Source of the DNA: Eremophila alpestris peregrina
Taxonomy: Eukaryota; Chordata; Aves; Passeriformes; Alaudidae
DNA length: 64,000 bases
Reading direction: 5' to 3'
NCBI GenBank assembly: GCA_009792885.1
Contig: WMCF01000024.1
Span: 11,901,995 to 11,965,994, forward strand
Part shown: positions 11,679 to 23,905 of the stretch, piece after piece
How the letters are laid out: every line of letters starts with the position of its first letter
Position numbering within the stretch: the stretch's first letter is position 1
Notes under the pieces: model-generated
Databases searched by the model: none
What the model was told of the DNA's origin: nothing
Seen by the model: only the letters and a program-made list of their open reading frames with translations
Program-made: the position numbers and the translations under genes

Positions 11679-14600
11679 TACAGGACTTAAAAATGTACGT
11701 TTAAAATGTGCAGTGTTAATACAGTGATTGAATTAAGGATATAAAGTGCTTTGTTTTATTTTTTTCATTGTAACATCTTTCATCATTATGCATTCCATAG
11801 ATGATCAAAGCAGAGGAATGAATGCCATGGGTGGGCAATCCTGCATAGTAATGCAAGATGTCACAGAAACAGAATATGGAAAGACATGGGTTAGACAGTG
11901 TTTTCCACTGAACTGACGTGGGGAATTTACAGAACATCTCAGGGTCACAGAGCGTTGCCAATACTGAAATACGTCTCTGTGCACAGGAGTGGTGATCTAC
12001 GAGGGGAGCAGATGGGTGAAGGAAACATACCCCTGCAGAGCTGCCAGTGTTTTAACTTCAGAGCTTTTTTCCTGGCCTCTGATGAACAGCTTATAGCAAA
12101 AACATTCAGGCCTGCAGAGAGAAAAGCTGAAGAACCAGAGACAACTTTTCCTTTTCCTTTTTTTTTTTTTTTTCTGTTCCTATTTCAAGGTTTTCCATAA
12201 CTGAAAGCAAGGGTAGCAACCCAGGTCAGACAAACTTAAATTAAGCAACTCTTTGATTTTTCTGAAGAAATCCTTTCACGATGTCTCAGTGGCACAGGAG
12301 GTGGCCTTGAACTCTCCAGTGTTTGAACTGAGGCAAGGCAGGGAAAAGAGGAGGAGACGTTTTAGATGGAAGGATTTTACAGCGTTTTAGGAGAGGCTTT
12401 TTCGAGAACATTTGTCATTGGTCTGTTGTCTGTGGGTGAGGACTGGTATGTCTGGCAGGGCTGGGCAGAGGGGAGCAGGACCACTGTGGCTCAGTGCAAG
12501 GGTGACACCTCCTGATGGCTCCCCTGAGCAGCCTCGCTCACATCAGGGCAGTGCCCCTGCTCAAACCAGCCCTGGCAGTGCAGGTGCTGCACTGATTCCT
12601 CCTCTGGCTTTGGTGGGGAGCAGCTCTAATTCTGTACCTTCACAGCACGTGGTCAGGGCTTTGGATATTGTTTGGATTAAAGAAGTACTTGTTGTTTCCA
12701 CTGTCCTACAGATCCTGCTTTCCTTTTGTTTAGATGCTATTTGAACACACCATAAATCTGAGAAGCTTCTGGGAGCAGTGCAGGCATTTACTTGAGCCAG
12801 CTTTTTAGGCTGAAGTGGGATGCACCCAGACGTGGCGTGCAGGAAGCCTCAGGGCAGGAGTGACTGTGCCATGGGAGCATTCCCAGCAGCAGAAGAGCAG
12901 CAAAGAGCTGTGCTGTTCACAATGGTTTTTCTGAAAACCTGGCCCACAAGAGGCATCCTTTGCTCCGGTGGAGCACTCTGGTGGTGTGTATGACCACAGG
13001 TGATGCTTTTGAATGCTGTATAAACATGCGTCTGGGCCTGTCAGCTTTGTTGAGGTGGCATAAGCAAGGTGGTGCAGGTGTGTCACCTGCAGTGTCACCT
13101 CCAGCTTCTGGCTCAGCTGGCCACGACTGTGAGGTGAGGAGCAGAGGACGGAGAGCACAGTGCTGCTGCTGACCCCTGCCAGAGAGGGGAATATTCACAC
13201 CCATGGGCTGTGACTGCGGCGAAGTTGATGTTGAGGAGGGTGTCTGGTGCATTTCCAGCACTACTTTCATCGCTGCATTTTGAAATTAGATGAAAGGAAA
13301 AAAAAATTGCATGTTACCGCATGCTGACATGAAAACATATCATCTGGTGAGCAGCGTAATTTCCTAAATTGACTTTTAAATGGTAAGGCACAAGTGTGTG
13401 TGGGGAGCTCAGCAGGCAGCTCCTGTTGGTGGTAGGGGACAGCAAGCCAAGCCCTAGCTGCAGATCTTATGGAAAATAAGTTTGCAGAGGATTCACAGAG
13501 GCTCTGAAAAGCTCTGCTGGGTCGGCTGAGGAAGAGAGAAAACCTGAATTCACTGCTTGGAGAGCTTTAGTGGGAGGGGTTCCTCCAGCACTGCAAGCTG
13601 GTGGTGGAGCCTGCTGCGCTCCTGTGGGAGGCAATCATGACAAATATTTTCTCTCAGGAAAGTGGAAGTAATGACATATGTCATGTGTGTACTTTTTGTT
13701 TGAGATGTGCATGACTGTAAAGAAACAGATGGCTCCTTTAATTCTGATCATGGCATGTGGCTTCTCTGATTATCAGTTTATTATTCCTATACAGATCTTT
13801 TAAATAAATTCTTTCTGAAGGGGTAAGGAAGTGAAATTGCCTTGCATCAACTCATTAAAAATTACCAGGAACAGTAATGGTTATTAGGAAGGCTGTGTCC
13901 AGTGAAGTACAAATATGTTGCCTAGAGCAGCCTGGAAAAAAACCCAAGCCAACAAGCCACAAATACAATGTAAATGCTAATTCCCAGGAGGATGTTTGTA
14001 TCCTTGTGTTCACACAGGGAGCTGAGGCAGTCCGGGCAGTTCTCCATCACACCCTGCTGAGGTTCCTCTCCATCTGCACAGGCTGAGCTCACCAGGCAGC
14101 AGTGTGGGGTGCAGCCCTAGAACACCTCCTGCTGCTGCCCACACGCTTGCAGGACACGAAGGCATGAGAATTTGGCCTGCCTAACTTAAACACGTTCACG
14201 TTCCCTGGGCATTCCTGCTCCAGATTTTTCCAGTTGCTGCTTGAATGCATCCTGAGCATTTATTTTTGTTAAAGCGAGGTGGACACGTGATTTGGATGGC
14301 AAATTGGACAATGTTTGCTTTCCCATGGACCCAGTCAGCCCAGCAGTGATGGAATGGGGAGAAGGTGGAAGTCCATAGCTCAAGGTAGGAGATGTGATGC
14401 CTTTTCTTCTCTTCCTCCCCCTGTGCCAGGAGGTTAAAGCCCCCAGACCAGGGTGACATGGCTGTTGTGACAGGCTTTTTGCTTTTTCCTCCCTGGAACT
14501 GTTTTCCTTTGGCTTGTGCCCACAAGGCTCTGGCAGCATCTCTTCCTGACTCCCAGTTATTTCCTTCTTTCCTTGCTAGCACCACTCCTTGCCCTGGGAT

Positions 14601-17600
14601 CCCCTCAGCTCTTTCTGTGCACCCCATAGTGGTGTGCTGGAGCATTAAGGTGCTACTGCTGTAAATCCTTCAGCACATCTCTTGCTGTGAGACAGTAATT
14701 TGATAGAGATCATTAAAACTCTGATGATTACAGGCCTTTATTTCACTTTTTAAACATATACATTGGTTTGTTCTTTTTCTTTTAGTACTTCTCAGTTGAA
14801 GAGAATCGTAGATTCAAAAAAATGTGTTTCTTTCTGACCTAATGAATGTGACACTGTAATCAACCTCTCAGGAGTCTAATGGGACTCCATCCGTGATGTG
14901 TGATTCAGAGCAGTGCTAATTCCTTCAGTCTCACTGAGGACTGAGATTGGAGCACATTCCACAGATAGATGGGTATGGCTGTCGTGTTCTAAGTGCCTTT
15001 TGGACAAAATGAAGATACATCTAGTTCGCAATGACAATATTTAAATAGATCCTAGCTTTCAGTGGGCAGGCTTGGTGACCTTCTGGTGAATTTGAAGGCA
15101 TGGTTGTACTGCATGTGATCTGCTGGTGTTTGGAACACTCCGTTCTATTTTTCCAAGGGTCTCCTTCACCCTCAGGGATGATAGTGTAGGTGGGGAAAAT
15201 TCCTCCTGATGTCAGAAATTGAATGCTTCTCTATAGAGTAGTTTGGAGAGTGATTGGCTTGATTGTAACCTATCCTTATAAAAACATCCTACCTGCTATC
15301 AGTTCTTCACCATGATGAATTTGAGCTTTGTACTTTATTATGCTGATACTTTCTGAATGCTTGGGCAAGTGCTGCTGGTATTGAAACGAAGAGTGTTAAA
15401 AATGAGAAAGAAGGGTGGGAAGAGGAGTTCCATTGTTCCATTCAAGGGAACATCACCCACATTTGAGTTTTGAAGGGGGAGTTCCGTGTTCGATGGTGTG
15501 GGGGGGACAGAAGGAACATCCAGGGGGGGAACTGAAATGTTTGAGAGCTGCTATTACAGGTTTATCCCTCATCCTTGAAGACGAAATAGGACAGATACAA
15601 GAGAGAAAGAATATGGGTGATTGAAAATGCACATTTACCTCCATCAGGCTGAATCCTGCAATAGCACTCCTGGAAAACCCAGGGCAAATCAAACAGACAC
15701 ATCCATCCCCTCAGAGTGTGGATAAATCTGTGCTTTTGGGCTCCTTGGACACTCCTAGAGGTAACTCATTGATCAAATTCGAAGCCTGGAGCACTAAAAT
15801 ACCCCCACCTCTTATTCTGCTTGCTCGTTTCCAAATTTCTGCAGAGACTGGAGGAGTTTCTTCATTTGTTTCACTGAAAAAAAGCTGAAGGTTAACTAAA
15901 ATACTGTATAATTGTGTGACTTCACTGTCCTTCTCTTAATTTATTCATTTCCATGTTTTAATACCTAAAATCTCTCTGTATACAGAAAGAAAACAGGAAA
16001 TGTTAATGAACTTAAATTATGTGGATTTTCTTGGCCAGAGAGAACATGGATGGAAAATGAAACCAAGATGTGGTCACAATTCTAATCGACATAGACAGGA
16101 AAATCGTTAAAAATTGAAACTGAAATTTGACAGCAAGTAGGAACACACTGGTTTTTTAGGAAAATCAAAATAAAATCTATTCACTTTGAAAACAGAGCAT
16201 TTATTGAAGGGAAGATGGATTTTGAGAAGAACACAGGCTGCATTGTTTCAGAGCCTGTGTCTGGTGTAGTTCTACAACAAACACTTGACGGTCTCCCAGA
16301 CAGCACAGCTTAATTGCAAGGAGTCATTTTGAGAATATTATGCTTGTGGAGCTTTGGGGCCTTTGCTGCCTCTGATCTGTCTGCTGAGCTCAAGGGTAGA
16401 AAGCTCTCAAAAGGGGCTGAGGATTTTTCTGGCTGAGAATTTCCTACTGTCATCACCACCTTGGTTCCTTCTGATGTTCACCCAGAAACTCCAGAGCTGT
16501 AGAAAACCTTGTCCGGGGTGTGGTGATGGTAAACGTCCTCAGAGCCACCCCAGAGCCCTGTGCAGGAGACTCAGTGGGAGGAAGTGTGTAAATTCTCTCT
16601 AGAATCCCACTGCAGCACTTCATTCCCTTGTAATATAGCGGTTACTAAGGAATAGATAAAGTATTCACATTACAGTAGCATAAGAAAGAAATATTAATTA
16701 TTTAGCCGGTTTCTCAGGAGGCCTTCTAAGAAAGAATCGAGGAAAAACTTTAGAAGTGTTTTCCGAAAGAAAGTTACTGGATGAAATTCTCCTTACTTCT
16801 CTCTGAGCAGCCCTTTGAAACTTAGTTCCTCTCCATGCATCCATGGATGGATCTGTCTTGGGGAGTGAGGGAAAGCAGAGGTGAGTCTGAGCTGGGCCAG
16901 CCCACAGGGAGGACAGAATATGTGTTGTCCCTTCCAGGAAAAGTGAGTTTTCCAAGTTCAAATGAAACAAACATTGATGATAGATAGGTAGACTCTGGTT
17001 CTAGTCCCAGAACCCTTCAGGCACATACCAGGGGTTTTTCTCAGCTCTGATGGCTTGAGTATTTGAGATATAGTGGCTTGAAATGAAAATAAAGAAATGA
17101 ATAAATTGAGTTTAACAAACTTTTCCATCTGCTGTGAACTCAGAGGTAATTGAGAGGCAGGGGTGTCTGGAGGGCAGCAGCCTGCTGTGAGCCTGCAGTG
17201 CTGGCAGTGCAGGTACCATTATTCAAAGTTGGGTGTGAACCTGACTTTGAAGAAGCAGGTTTTTGTTTAGGAAACAGAAAACGTGCACAGAGATTATGTT
17301 GTTGTTATTAGGCAGTTGATTTTAATGTGTAGCAGAGGGTCAAAAGTCTGCTGCATGCCTGTCTCCCCTTTATTAGGTGAACAACACTCTTTCTTTAAGT
17401 GTGCTAAGTCCATAGGAGGTGCTTTTTGTCAAGCTACTTAATTCCTCTGCTGGAGGACTCAGAATTAGTATCACTCAAGGAATTTGTGCTTCACCTCCAG
17501 CTACTGAAATGGGTTGATGTAGTTCAAGGGCCAGGCTTAATCATCCTAAGCTTGATGACGGGTACACCTGTAGATGTCCCTGCTTAAAGGCTAAATGCTG

Positions 17601-20600
17601 CCTCAGTTGTCTTTGTACTTTTTTCCTAGTGTCCTTTTTTTTTTATTGAGCACAGAAATGTTTTCCTGGTTTTTCCCTAAATGGGCAGCAGCTCTTTGCA
17701 GCTGCTTTGTACACTGATGGCAGCCTGGGCTGCATACCAAGGTCACAGGTTATTTCTTACTATTTCAATTATGGCACACTCATAATTTGTCCCTCCTGTA
17801 TTTCCTTTCCTGAATGGTTAAACTGTCCTTTCCAACAGATGTAGCAGGGAGTTTATCAGTTTTATCTGTAAACTTGTATCCTGCATTACAGTCACCATGA
17901 CACTGTCTTTATTGAAGAATTTCCCTTCATCTCGTTAAATAATCCTTTTCTGGATGAAAAAAAATTCTCAAAATGTTACAATATTCTTGTATTTAAATGG
18001 ATTTCAAAGCCTGACCAAATCAAGGTTTTCCATTTTGCTATTTCCCTGAAGTTTTCCTGAGACAGAAGAGGCATTTGGCACAGCAGGTCATCTCTGATGC
18101 TGTCTGAAAACAAGGCTGCAGTCACAGGGATATAGATGGTGGCTGCTCTAATGAGTACAGGTTACCTCAAATTGCTTTAATGAGCCAGTGCAGTTGTGTT
18201 AGTCTTATTGCATATCTGAATTAATGGCTTGGAAGGAAGTTTGTTAGCCTGCTTTGCTAGAAACCAAATCAAACAACAGCCTGGCATATTCTGCAATGAC
18301 ACGGAATAGCAGAATTGGAATTTTAATTTACCTCAGGCTGTGTGTGATCCTTTCTATTAATAAAACAAGCATGTACCAGCAGACAGGTGTTAAAATAAAA
18401 ATCCCCTGTTGAGAGTGCTGGCTCTGCACATGCACAGGTGGCCCCTCCTCATCAAGGTTTTACTTTTAATTGTAATGGCAGTGAGCTGAGCCCCTGGGTG
18501 AACCCACCCTGCCCCGGGTAATGTCATGGTCCTGTCCCTCCTCTGTGTGTCAGGAGCCTGCTCACAGTTCTGCGGGGCTGGAACCAGCCTGTCCTGGAGG
18601 TAAACAGCCATGGTTTGTGTTGCACACCTGGAAACCATCACAGCAGAAGCTTTAGTGCGCTCACTTATCATCTGGGCGTGGAGCAAGGTTGGGACAGTTG
18701 CCCTCAGTCTGTGAGAAAGCTGAGGTTTTTGGTGAGGCTGGGAACAGAAACCTCCATGGCAAGGCACAGGTAAAGGGTGGGAATTGTTCCTTTAGGGAGG
18801 GCAGGGGAGGTGATGCCTGTCTGCTCTGGACAATCAGGATTTTGTCAGTAGGATGTTGGGTTTGAATGTGCAGACCTCACACAGAAGGATGTGCTGGAAG
18901 AATTTAAGAGATGAGAAGATACTTTGCAAGAGAGTCAAAACTAAAAGACACAGGTAAAAATGGAGAAGACAAATCTGCATTTCTACCAAATATACAAAAT
19001 AAATTTTGAAAGAATGAGATATGAGCTAAGAATTTAATAGTCAAAGGAAAAGGTGCAGGGGAAGAATTGTGTGACCAAGAAACCAAACCAACCAGCAATT
19101 CTGTATGGAAAAATTAATGATGAAACTTCTGTAATTTAGGGTCAAATTAGCAAAGATTAATTTGTATTTACTAGAAAAATTACCTATCAATTGTTGGCTA
19201 TGATTGCTGTTATTGGAAAGTACAACCATAAAGTCTGTAATCTTACATGTAAATCAATGTCTGCTAGACATGATATATTGACTGAAAACGACAGATTATG
19301 AATCACAATTTGATTGTTTGGAGCTTAGACATTTCTGCAAAAAGACATTATTTAAACTGTAACTTTGAGCCTGCAGTTCAATGATCTTATGGAAAGGAAT
19401 GCTGTAGAAGCTGGAAAATCAGATTCAGATTTCCATCTACTGACTTTCAGGGCAGCACCATTGATAAAGGGATTTATTGTTTGCTGAAATTACATCTGGG
19501 TGATCTCTTCCACTTCTCCCGGCAGAGAAGGAAAGGAAATGTGAGAAATTGGCCAGGTTTTGAAGCAGTGCATGTGAGGGTGACGGAGCAGATGACACAG
19601 CAGCAAGAGCAAGGCACAGAGGGCTGGACAAGGCTGGTGCAGGGACTGAGGTGTGTGGGCATGTACAGACACACCCACAGACAGGTTTTAATTGAAATGT
19701 TCTTGTCTGTTTGGGTATATATTTGGGTATAAATGTGGCACCTCAGGGGTGCTCAAGTGTTAGCAGATGTTCTCTCCCAGGACACCATGTGAGATTGTGG
19801 CTGCCTGTGAAGGAGTCTCTTGCAAGGTCAGAGGGAACAGTTGTTCATTGTGACATAAATTTTAATAACAGCCTTCATGTCTTGCCAGACTCTCACATCT
19901 GCCCTCACATGAGCTGTCCTGTGTGATAACAGGTAGCAGAGAGGGGAGTGACAGCAAGTTGCTTATCTGTGGGAAATCTTCCATTATTTGTGAGCATTTA
20001 CATCAGCATCTGGCAAAAAAAATTTACTTGTGAGGAGCAATCTACTTTCAGAAAGATTTATTTTGTGACATTTTGCAGCATCAAATGGCCCATCTCAAAA
20101 GAAAAGTAGTACCTTGATCTAACTAATTTTATCAGCATAATTTGATTTGTGACTGCAGAACATTTGATCTACAAATTAAAAGTAGAACTTAAATGAGTGT
20201 GGAGGGGGCAGGTGCTGTAGGTCTGTTTCGACCAAGGAGGCAGGGACACGTGTCATGGTAGGCATTTCTTGGATCTGAGGATGGAAATGCCTCTCCAGAC
20301 TCAGCCCCCTTGCAGACCCTTCGTGTCCTGGCCCTGCTGCCTCTGCTGCCTGGGGACAAGGTGGCTCCAGTCGGCTGTGACATTTGCTAAAGGTGGGGCT
20401 GCTCCTGGTGCAGATCCAGCACAAGCAATTCAATATCAGCGAGTTGCTTCAGGGAAAGCAGGCTGGCAGCTTGACCACACGTTCTTGTGGGTGTCATAAT
20501 TAAATAAATAAGTGAGCAATTAAACAGGAGCTGTGGCAGCCTCAGCAGTGAAGCGTCCCCTGTCCCCAGCACTGCAGGCTGGCAGCCTTCCACACCAGAT

Positions 20601-20830
20601 GGGGCTGAACTCCTCAAGAAAAAACATCCAGAGGGGCCAGATGCTCTCAGGTCTGACATCTTAAGCTTGTCATAGATGCCGGGCCTGTTTCATCCAACGT
20701 GATTATCTCTCCCTCTGTCAAGGAGGAAGATGCCTCAGCTAAGAAATATCATCCCCAGCCTGTCAGCTGGATTCTATAAATGGAAATAGGTCTTTAAAAG
20801 CCAAAGATTATATTTAGTTGCAGCTATGGG

Positions 20831-20871
20831 GAGGGAGGAAGAAAAAAAAGAAGAAAAAGAATAAATAAAAA
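20831..20871. repeat. A/G-rich low-complexity tract
   Basis: Runs of A interrupted by G, from GAGGGAGGAAGAAAAAAAAG to AATAAATAAAAAT. This is low complexity without a clear repeat unit. It could be a decayed poly(A) tract, but no retrocopy body was recognised next to it. Confidence 0.8.
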
Positions 20872-22580
20872 TCTGAACCCTTCAGAAATGGAACAAAGGA
20901 ACAACAAAGCACTTAGGCTGGCCCTAATGATCTGCAAATGTTGGTGCAGTCATTAAGTGTAGACTGCATAGATAAAAGTTACTCTTCTGTCACTACTTTT
21001 ATCTCTACCTGAAGCATTCGCTTGCCAGTCAGGTTTCTGTGTACTAGCCATAAATATTCAGCTTTTTCTGGAATAGTTTTTACCCAGTGTTTGCGTGTTT
21101 TCATCTAAGCTCTCCATGTGCTAGAAGAAGCAACAATAAAATGCTGCTAGCTGGAGGTGTGCATTTAGGTGATTTAGCCTTGGATAGCCTGCAAAAGCCT
21201 TATATGACCAGGTCCTAATAGCTCTGAGATGAAGGATGAGCCAAAAATAAAATTAAAATCTATCTGGTTCAGGTATGAAGGAAATTTAAATGTCTGTGCT
21301 GCAGTCAGTGCTGGGAGCAGCTCTGGTGTGTTGTGTTCTGCCCTGTGGGACAGCATGAGTGGCTAGCAGAGATCAATTCTGTGGCTCAGGTGGAATAGCT
21401 CAGGTGTGTGGTGCCGAGTCAGCAGGCTCCGCTGCCAGTGTCCTGAGGCCGTTCAGGAGAAGCTGGGGAGAGATTTTTCAGGTGTTCCACTGACTGCAGC
21501 CTTGGGCTGACCAAAAAACATAGGCTTGCCTGATTATTGCAGCTTGAGAGAAAAAGTGTTCCTTTGAGTTTTTGCTTCTCTAGAAATGGACAAAGTTGTT
21601 CTTGGGCAACTCCCACTCCCCGTTTTGTTGTTGGCTGAGTATCTCCATGGGAAATAAATGGAAAGGATTGCACCTGTGCAGTGCTGTAGGAATGCAGGCA
21701 CAGCAGCCTGCCTGCAGTGTGAACCATCAGGGGCACAGCAAGGTGGCAGAAATACTCAAAATGTTCCCTTGACTTTGTGATGGAACATCTGCGTTGAATC
21801 CCTGGGAGGGGGGAGGTTGTGCAGCCCTTTTGTGCTGGTCAGCTGGTCCTTTTGTTGGAGACAGATCTCCTTCCATGGGGCTCTGAGATCAAAGTCCTGC
21901 TGACACTCCTGGGGCTGTGCCGATCCAACCAAAGCCTAGACTGAAGCAGGATTTTGTTTGTCCCCGTTTCTCACTAGGTACATGCCCTGGATGGGATGAG
22001 GGCAATTTGCAGCAGGAAATGAGCCATGGGGTGTGTGTTACCTGTGGGCAGCACAGGTAACACCTGTGCACAGGCACAGAGCAGAGCAGCACTTCTGTGG
22101 CCTTTGCAAAGGTCAGTGAAGGTCCATGGAGAATAGCCTGTGAGTGCCCATGAAGAAATTCATGGAGAAGTTGACTCTGGAGTGTTTCACTGAAGATGTG
22201 GGCTGTTACCTTGCCACAGGCTCATCAGAAAACATTTGTGTGTTTGTTTTTCTGCTCTCTCCTTCCCACCCCTATGATTTCCTGGCCTTCAGTGGAATTT
22301 GGTTGCTGTTCATTACTTCAGTTCCCTACCTAGAGGCTGTCATTTTTATTTATTTTAGTATTCTAATTTAGCATCCAAAAGAAAATAACATTTGGCCAAT
22401 AAGAATTAGAGGCAATGACTTTTTAGAGAACTAAGCCTTTGAAAATTAATTTTTAAATTCAGTTTAATTTCATGGGTGCACAACTTCTGTTGCATGTAGG
22501 CCAACTGGATTGCAGCAGCTGTAGAAAAAGACATATTTTTAGCCTTTGATGTATTATTTGTGAATGCATTATAGTTATAA

Positions 22581-22613
22581 TAATTCACTTACAGGGCTAT
22601 TGTAAGTGAATTA
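22581..22613. repeat. Perfect 13-bp inverted repeat with 7-nt loop
   Basis: TAATTCACTTACA at 22581-22593 is followed by GGGCTAT and then its exact reverse complement TGTAAGTGAATTA at 22601-22613. Pairing does not extend outward: the flanking bases are A and C. The stem is too short for a typical microRNA precursor. Confidence 0.97.
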
Positions 22614-23537
22614 CAATAAGCACCTTATCTGAAAAATGGGAATTCATAATATGAAATAATTAATTAACAATAAGAGAATGAACTGAGAAGGTGCATATGG
22701 ATTGACAGCACTAATAGAGTAACAGGCAGTCTTTGGATGGGTCTGAGCAGCATAGAAAATGAGAAAGCCTGATGGAGGCAGGAAAAGTCTTAACTGCTGT
22801 AGAAACTTAGAAATTAGTCTGGTGCCCACAATTCTCATCTGTCTTAACAGAATTGTTGGAAAACTTCTTGGACTTTGCAGACCTGATTTGGAGAGAATTG
22901 CAGTTGTAAAATAAAATGGGATCTGTTACTGTGCAAAGACCAGTGGAGAACTTAATCCTGCATGGGACTTGCTGGGGAGTATCAGAATACATTTGCCAGA
23001 TGCAAGATAATGTCAAGTAAATATTTAAAGCTGTAATGGCACCACAGCGTGTTACAGCATAGTGAAAGGCACTGAAAGGGAGCTAAATGCTTTCAATTCA
23101 GGCAGCTCATTTCAGTGAAGGGAAGCAGTGCTGCAGTTTTACGTAGGGATGCAGTGTTCACCTAACAAGTAACACCCAAGGGCAGGCAAACTTCGGTGGT
23201 TGCTGAGAAGTGGTGGAGACTCTCTGGTGGGCTATAAATACTTTACCACCTATTGTCTGCTTTCAGCATCAGTTTACTGTGGCTTTGCAACTGTGGTGCT
23301 TTTTTGCTGTCACTTTTCTGCAGGGATCCTGTGGAGTGAGGGAGTTTTGGCAGTGTTGGGTGCAGTAGTATTGTCAGAGTGCAGCCAGGGTGTGGATGTC
23401 CACTGCTGAGTACACCTGGATGGACTCTGCAGAGAGCCTGTTCGCATTTTTGCCATCAAAATCTTTGTGGAACTTTCATCTACTTCCCGTCTTGTTGTCT
23501 GACTGTTTCATTTGTTCTGGGTGTTCGGTGATGCACA

Positions 23538-23692
23538 TAAAATCACATAAAATTGAAAGAAACCTTAAAGGTCAGCTTGTCCCACCCCTGCCATGGGCAG
23601 GGACACCTTCCACTAGCCCAGCGTGCTCCATGCCCTGTCCAACCTGGCCTTGGGCACTTCTAGGGATCCAGGGACAGCCACAGCTTCTCATA
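23538..23692 (-). repeat. CR1 LINE 3'-region fragment, antisense
   Basis: Reading on plus, AAATTGAAAGAAACCTTAAA, AGGTC and CCTGCCATGGGCAGGGACAC, then CTTCCACTAGCCCAG and CAACCTGGCCTTGGGCACTT, form the familiar order of an inverted avian CR1 3' segment. The element is therefore on the minus strand. It stops after CCACAGCTTCTC, where a second CR1 copy begins. Boundaries are approximate. Confidence 0.9.
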
Positions 23693-23693
23693 C

Positions 23694-23905
23694 AGTGATG
23701 GAATCATTAAGATTGGAAAAGACCTCCAAGGTCATGGAGTCCACCAGCTTTGGCCCATCACCATCTTGGTGGATAGCCCAAATCACTGAATGTCATGCCC
23801 AGTTGCTTCTTGGATACCTCCAGGGACAGTGACTCCACCATCAACCTAGGCAGCCCCTTCCAATTCCTCACCACCCTTCCAGGGAAGGAATTCTTCCTGA
23901 TGTCC
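23694..23905 (-). repeat. Second CR1 LINE 3'-region fragment, antisense
   Basis: A new CR1 3' end starts directly after the previous fragment, with GATGGAATCATTAAGATTGG and AAAAGACCTCCAAGGTCATG. The conserved ATACCTCCAGGGACAGTGAC, TCCACCA and CCAGGGAAGGAATTCTTCCT follow. It differs in sequence from the first fragment, so it is a separate insertion or another subfamily, not a duplicate. Similarity fades after about 23905. Confidence 0.88.

Larger units (their letters stand above)
10916..23537. other. Long non-coding stretch, presumed intron
   Basis: No recognisable exon, RNA gene or large transposon was seen over this 12.6 kb. It contains small simple repeats (separate entries), a 16-T run at 12158-12173 and a purine/A-rich low-complexity patch at 20831-20871. 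An AT-rich segment at 20660-21060 holds homeodomain-like and GATA-like core motifs. Open frames here are short and lack recognisable domains. Confidence 0.6.
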
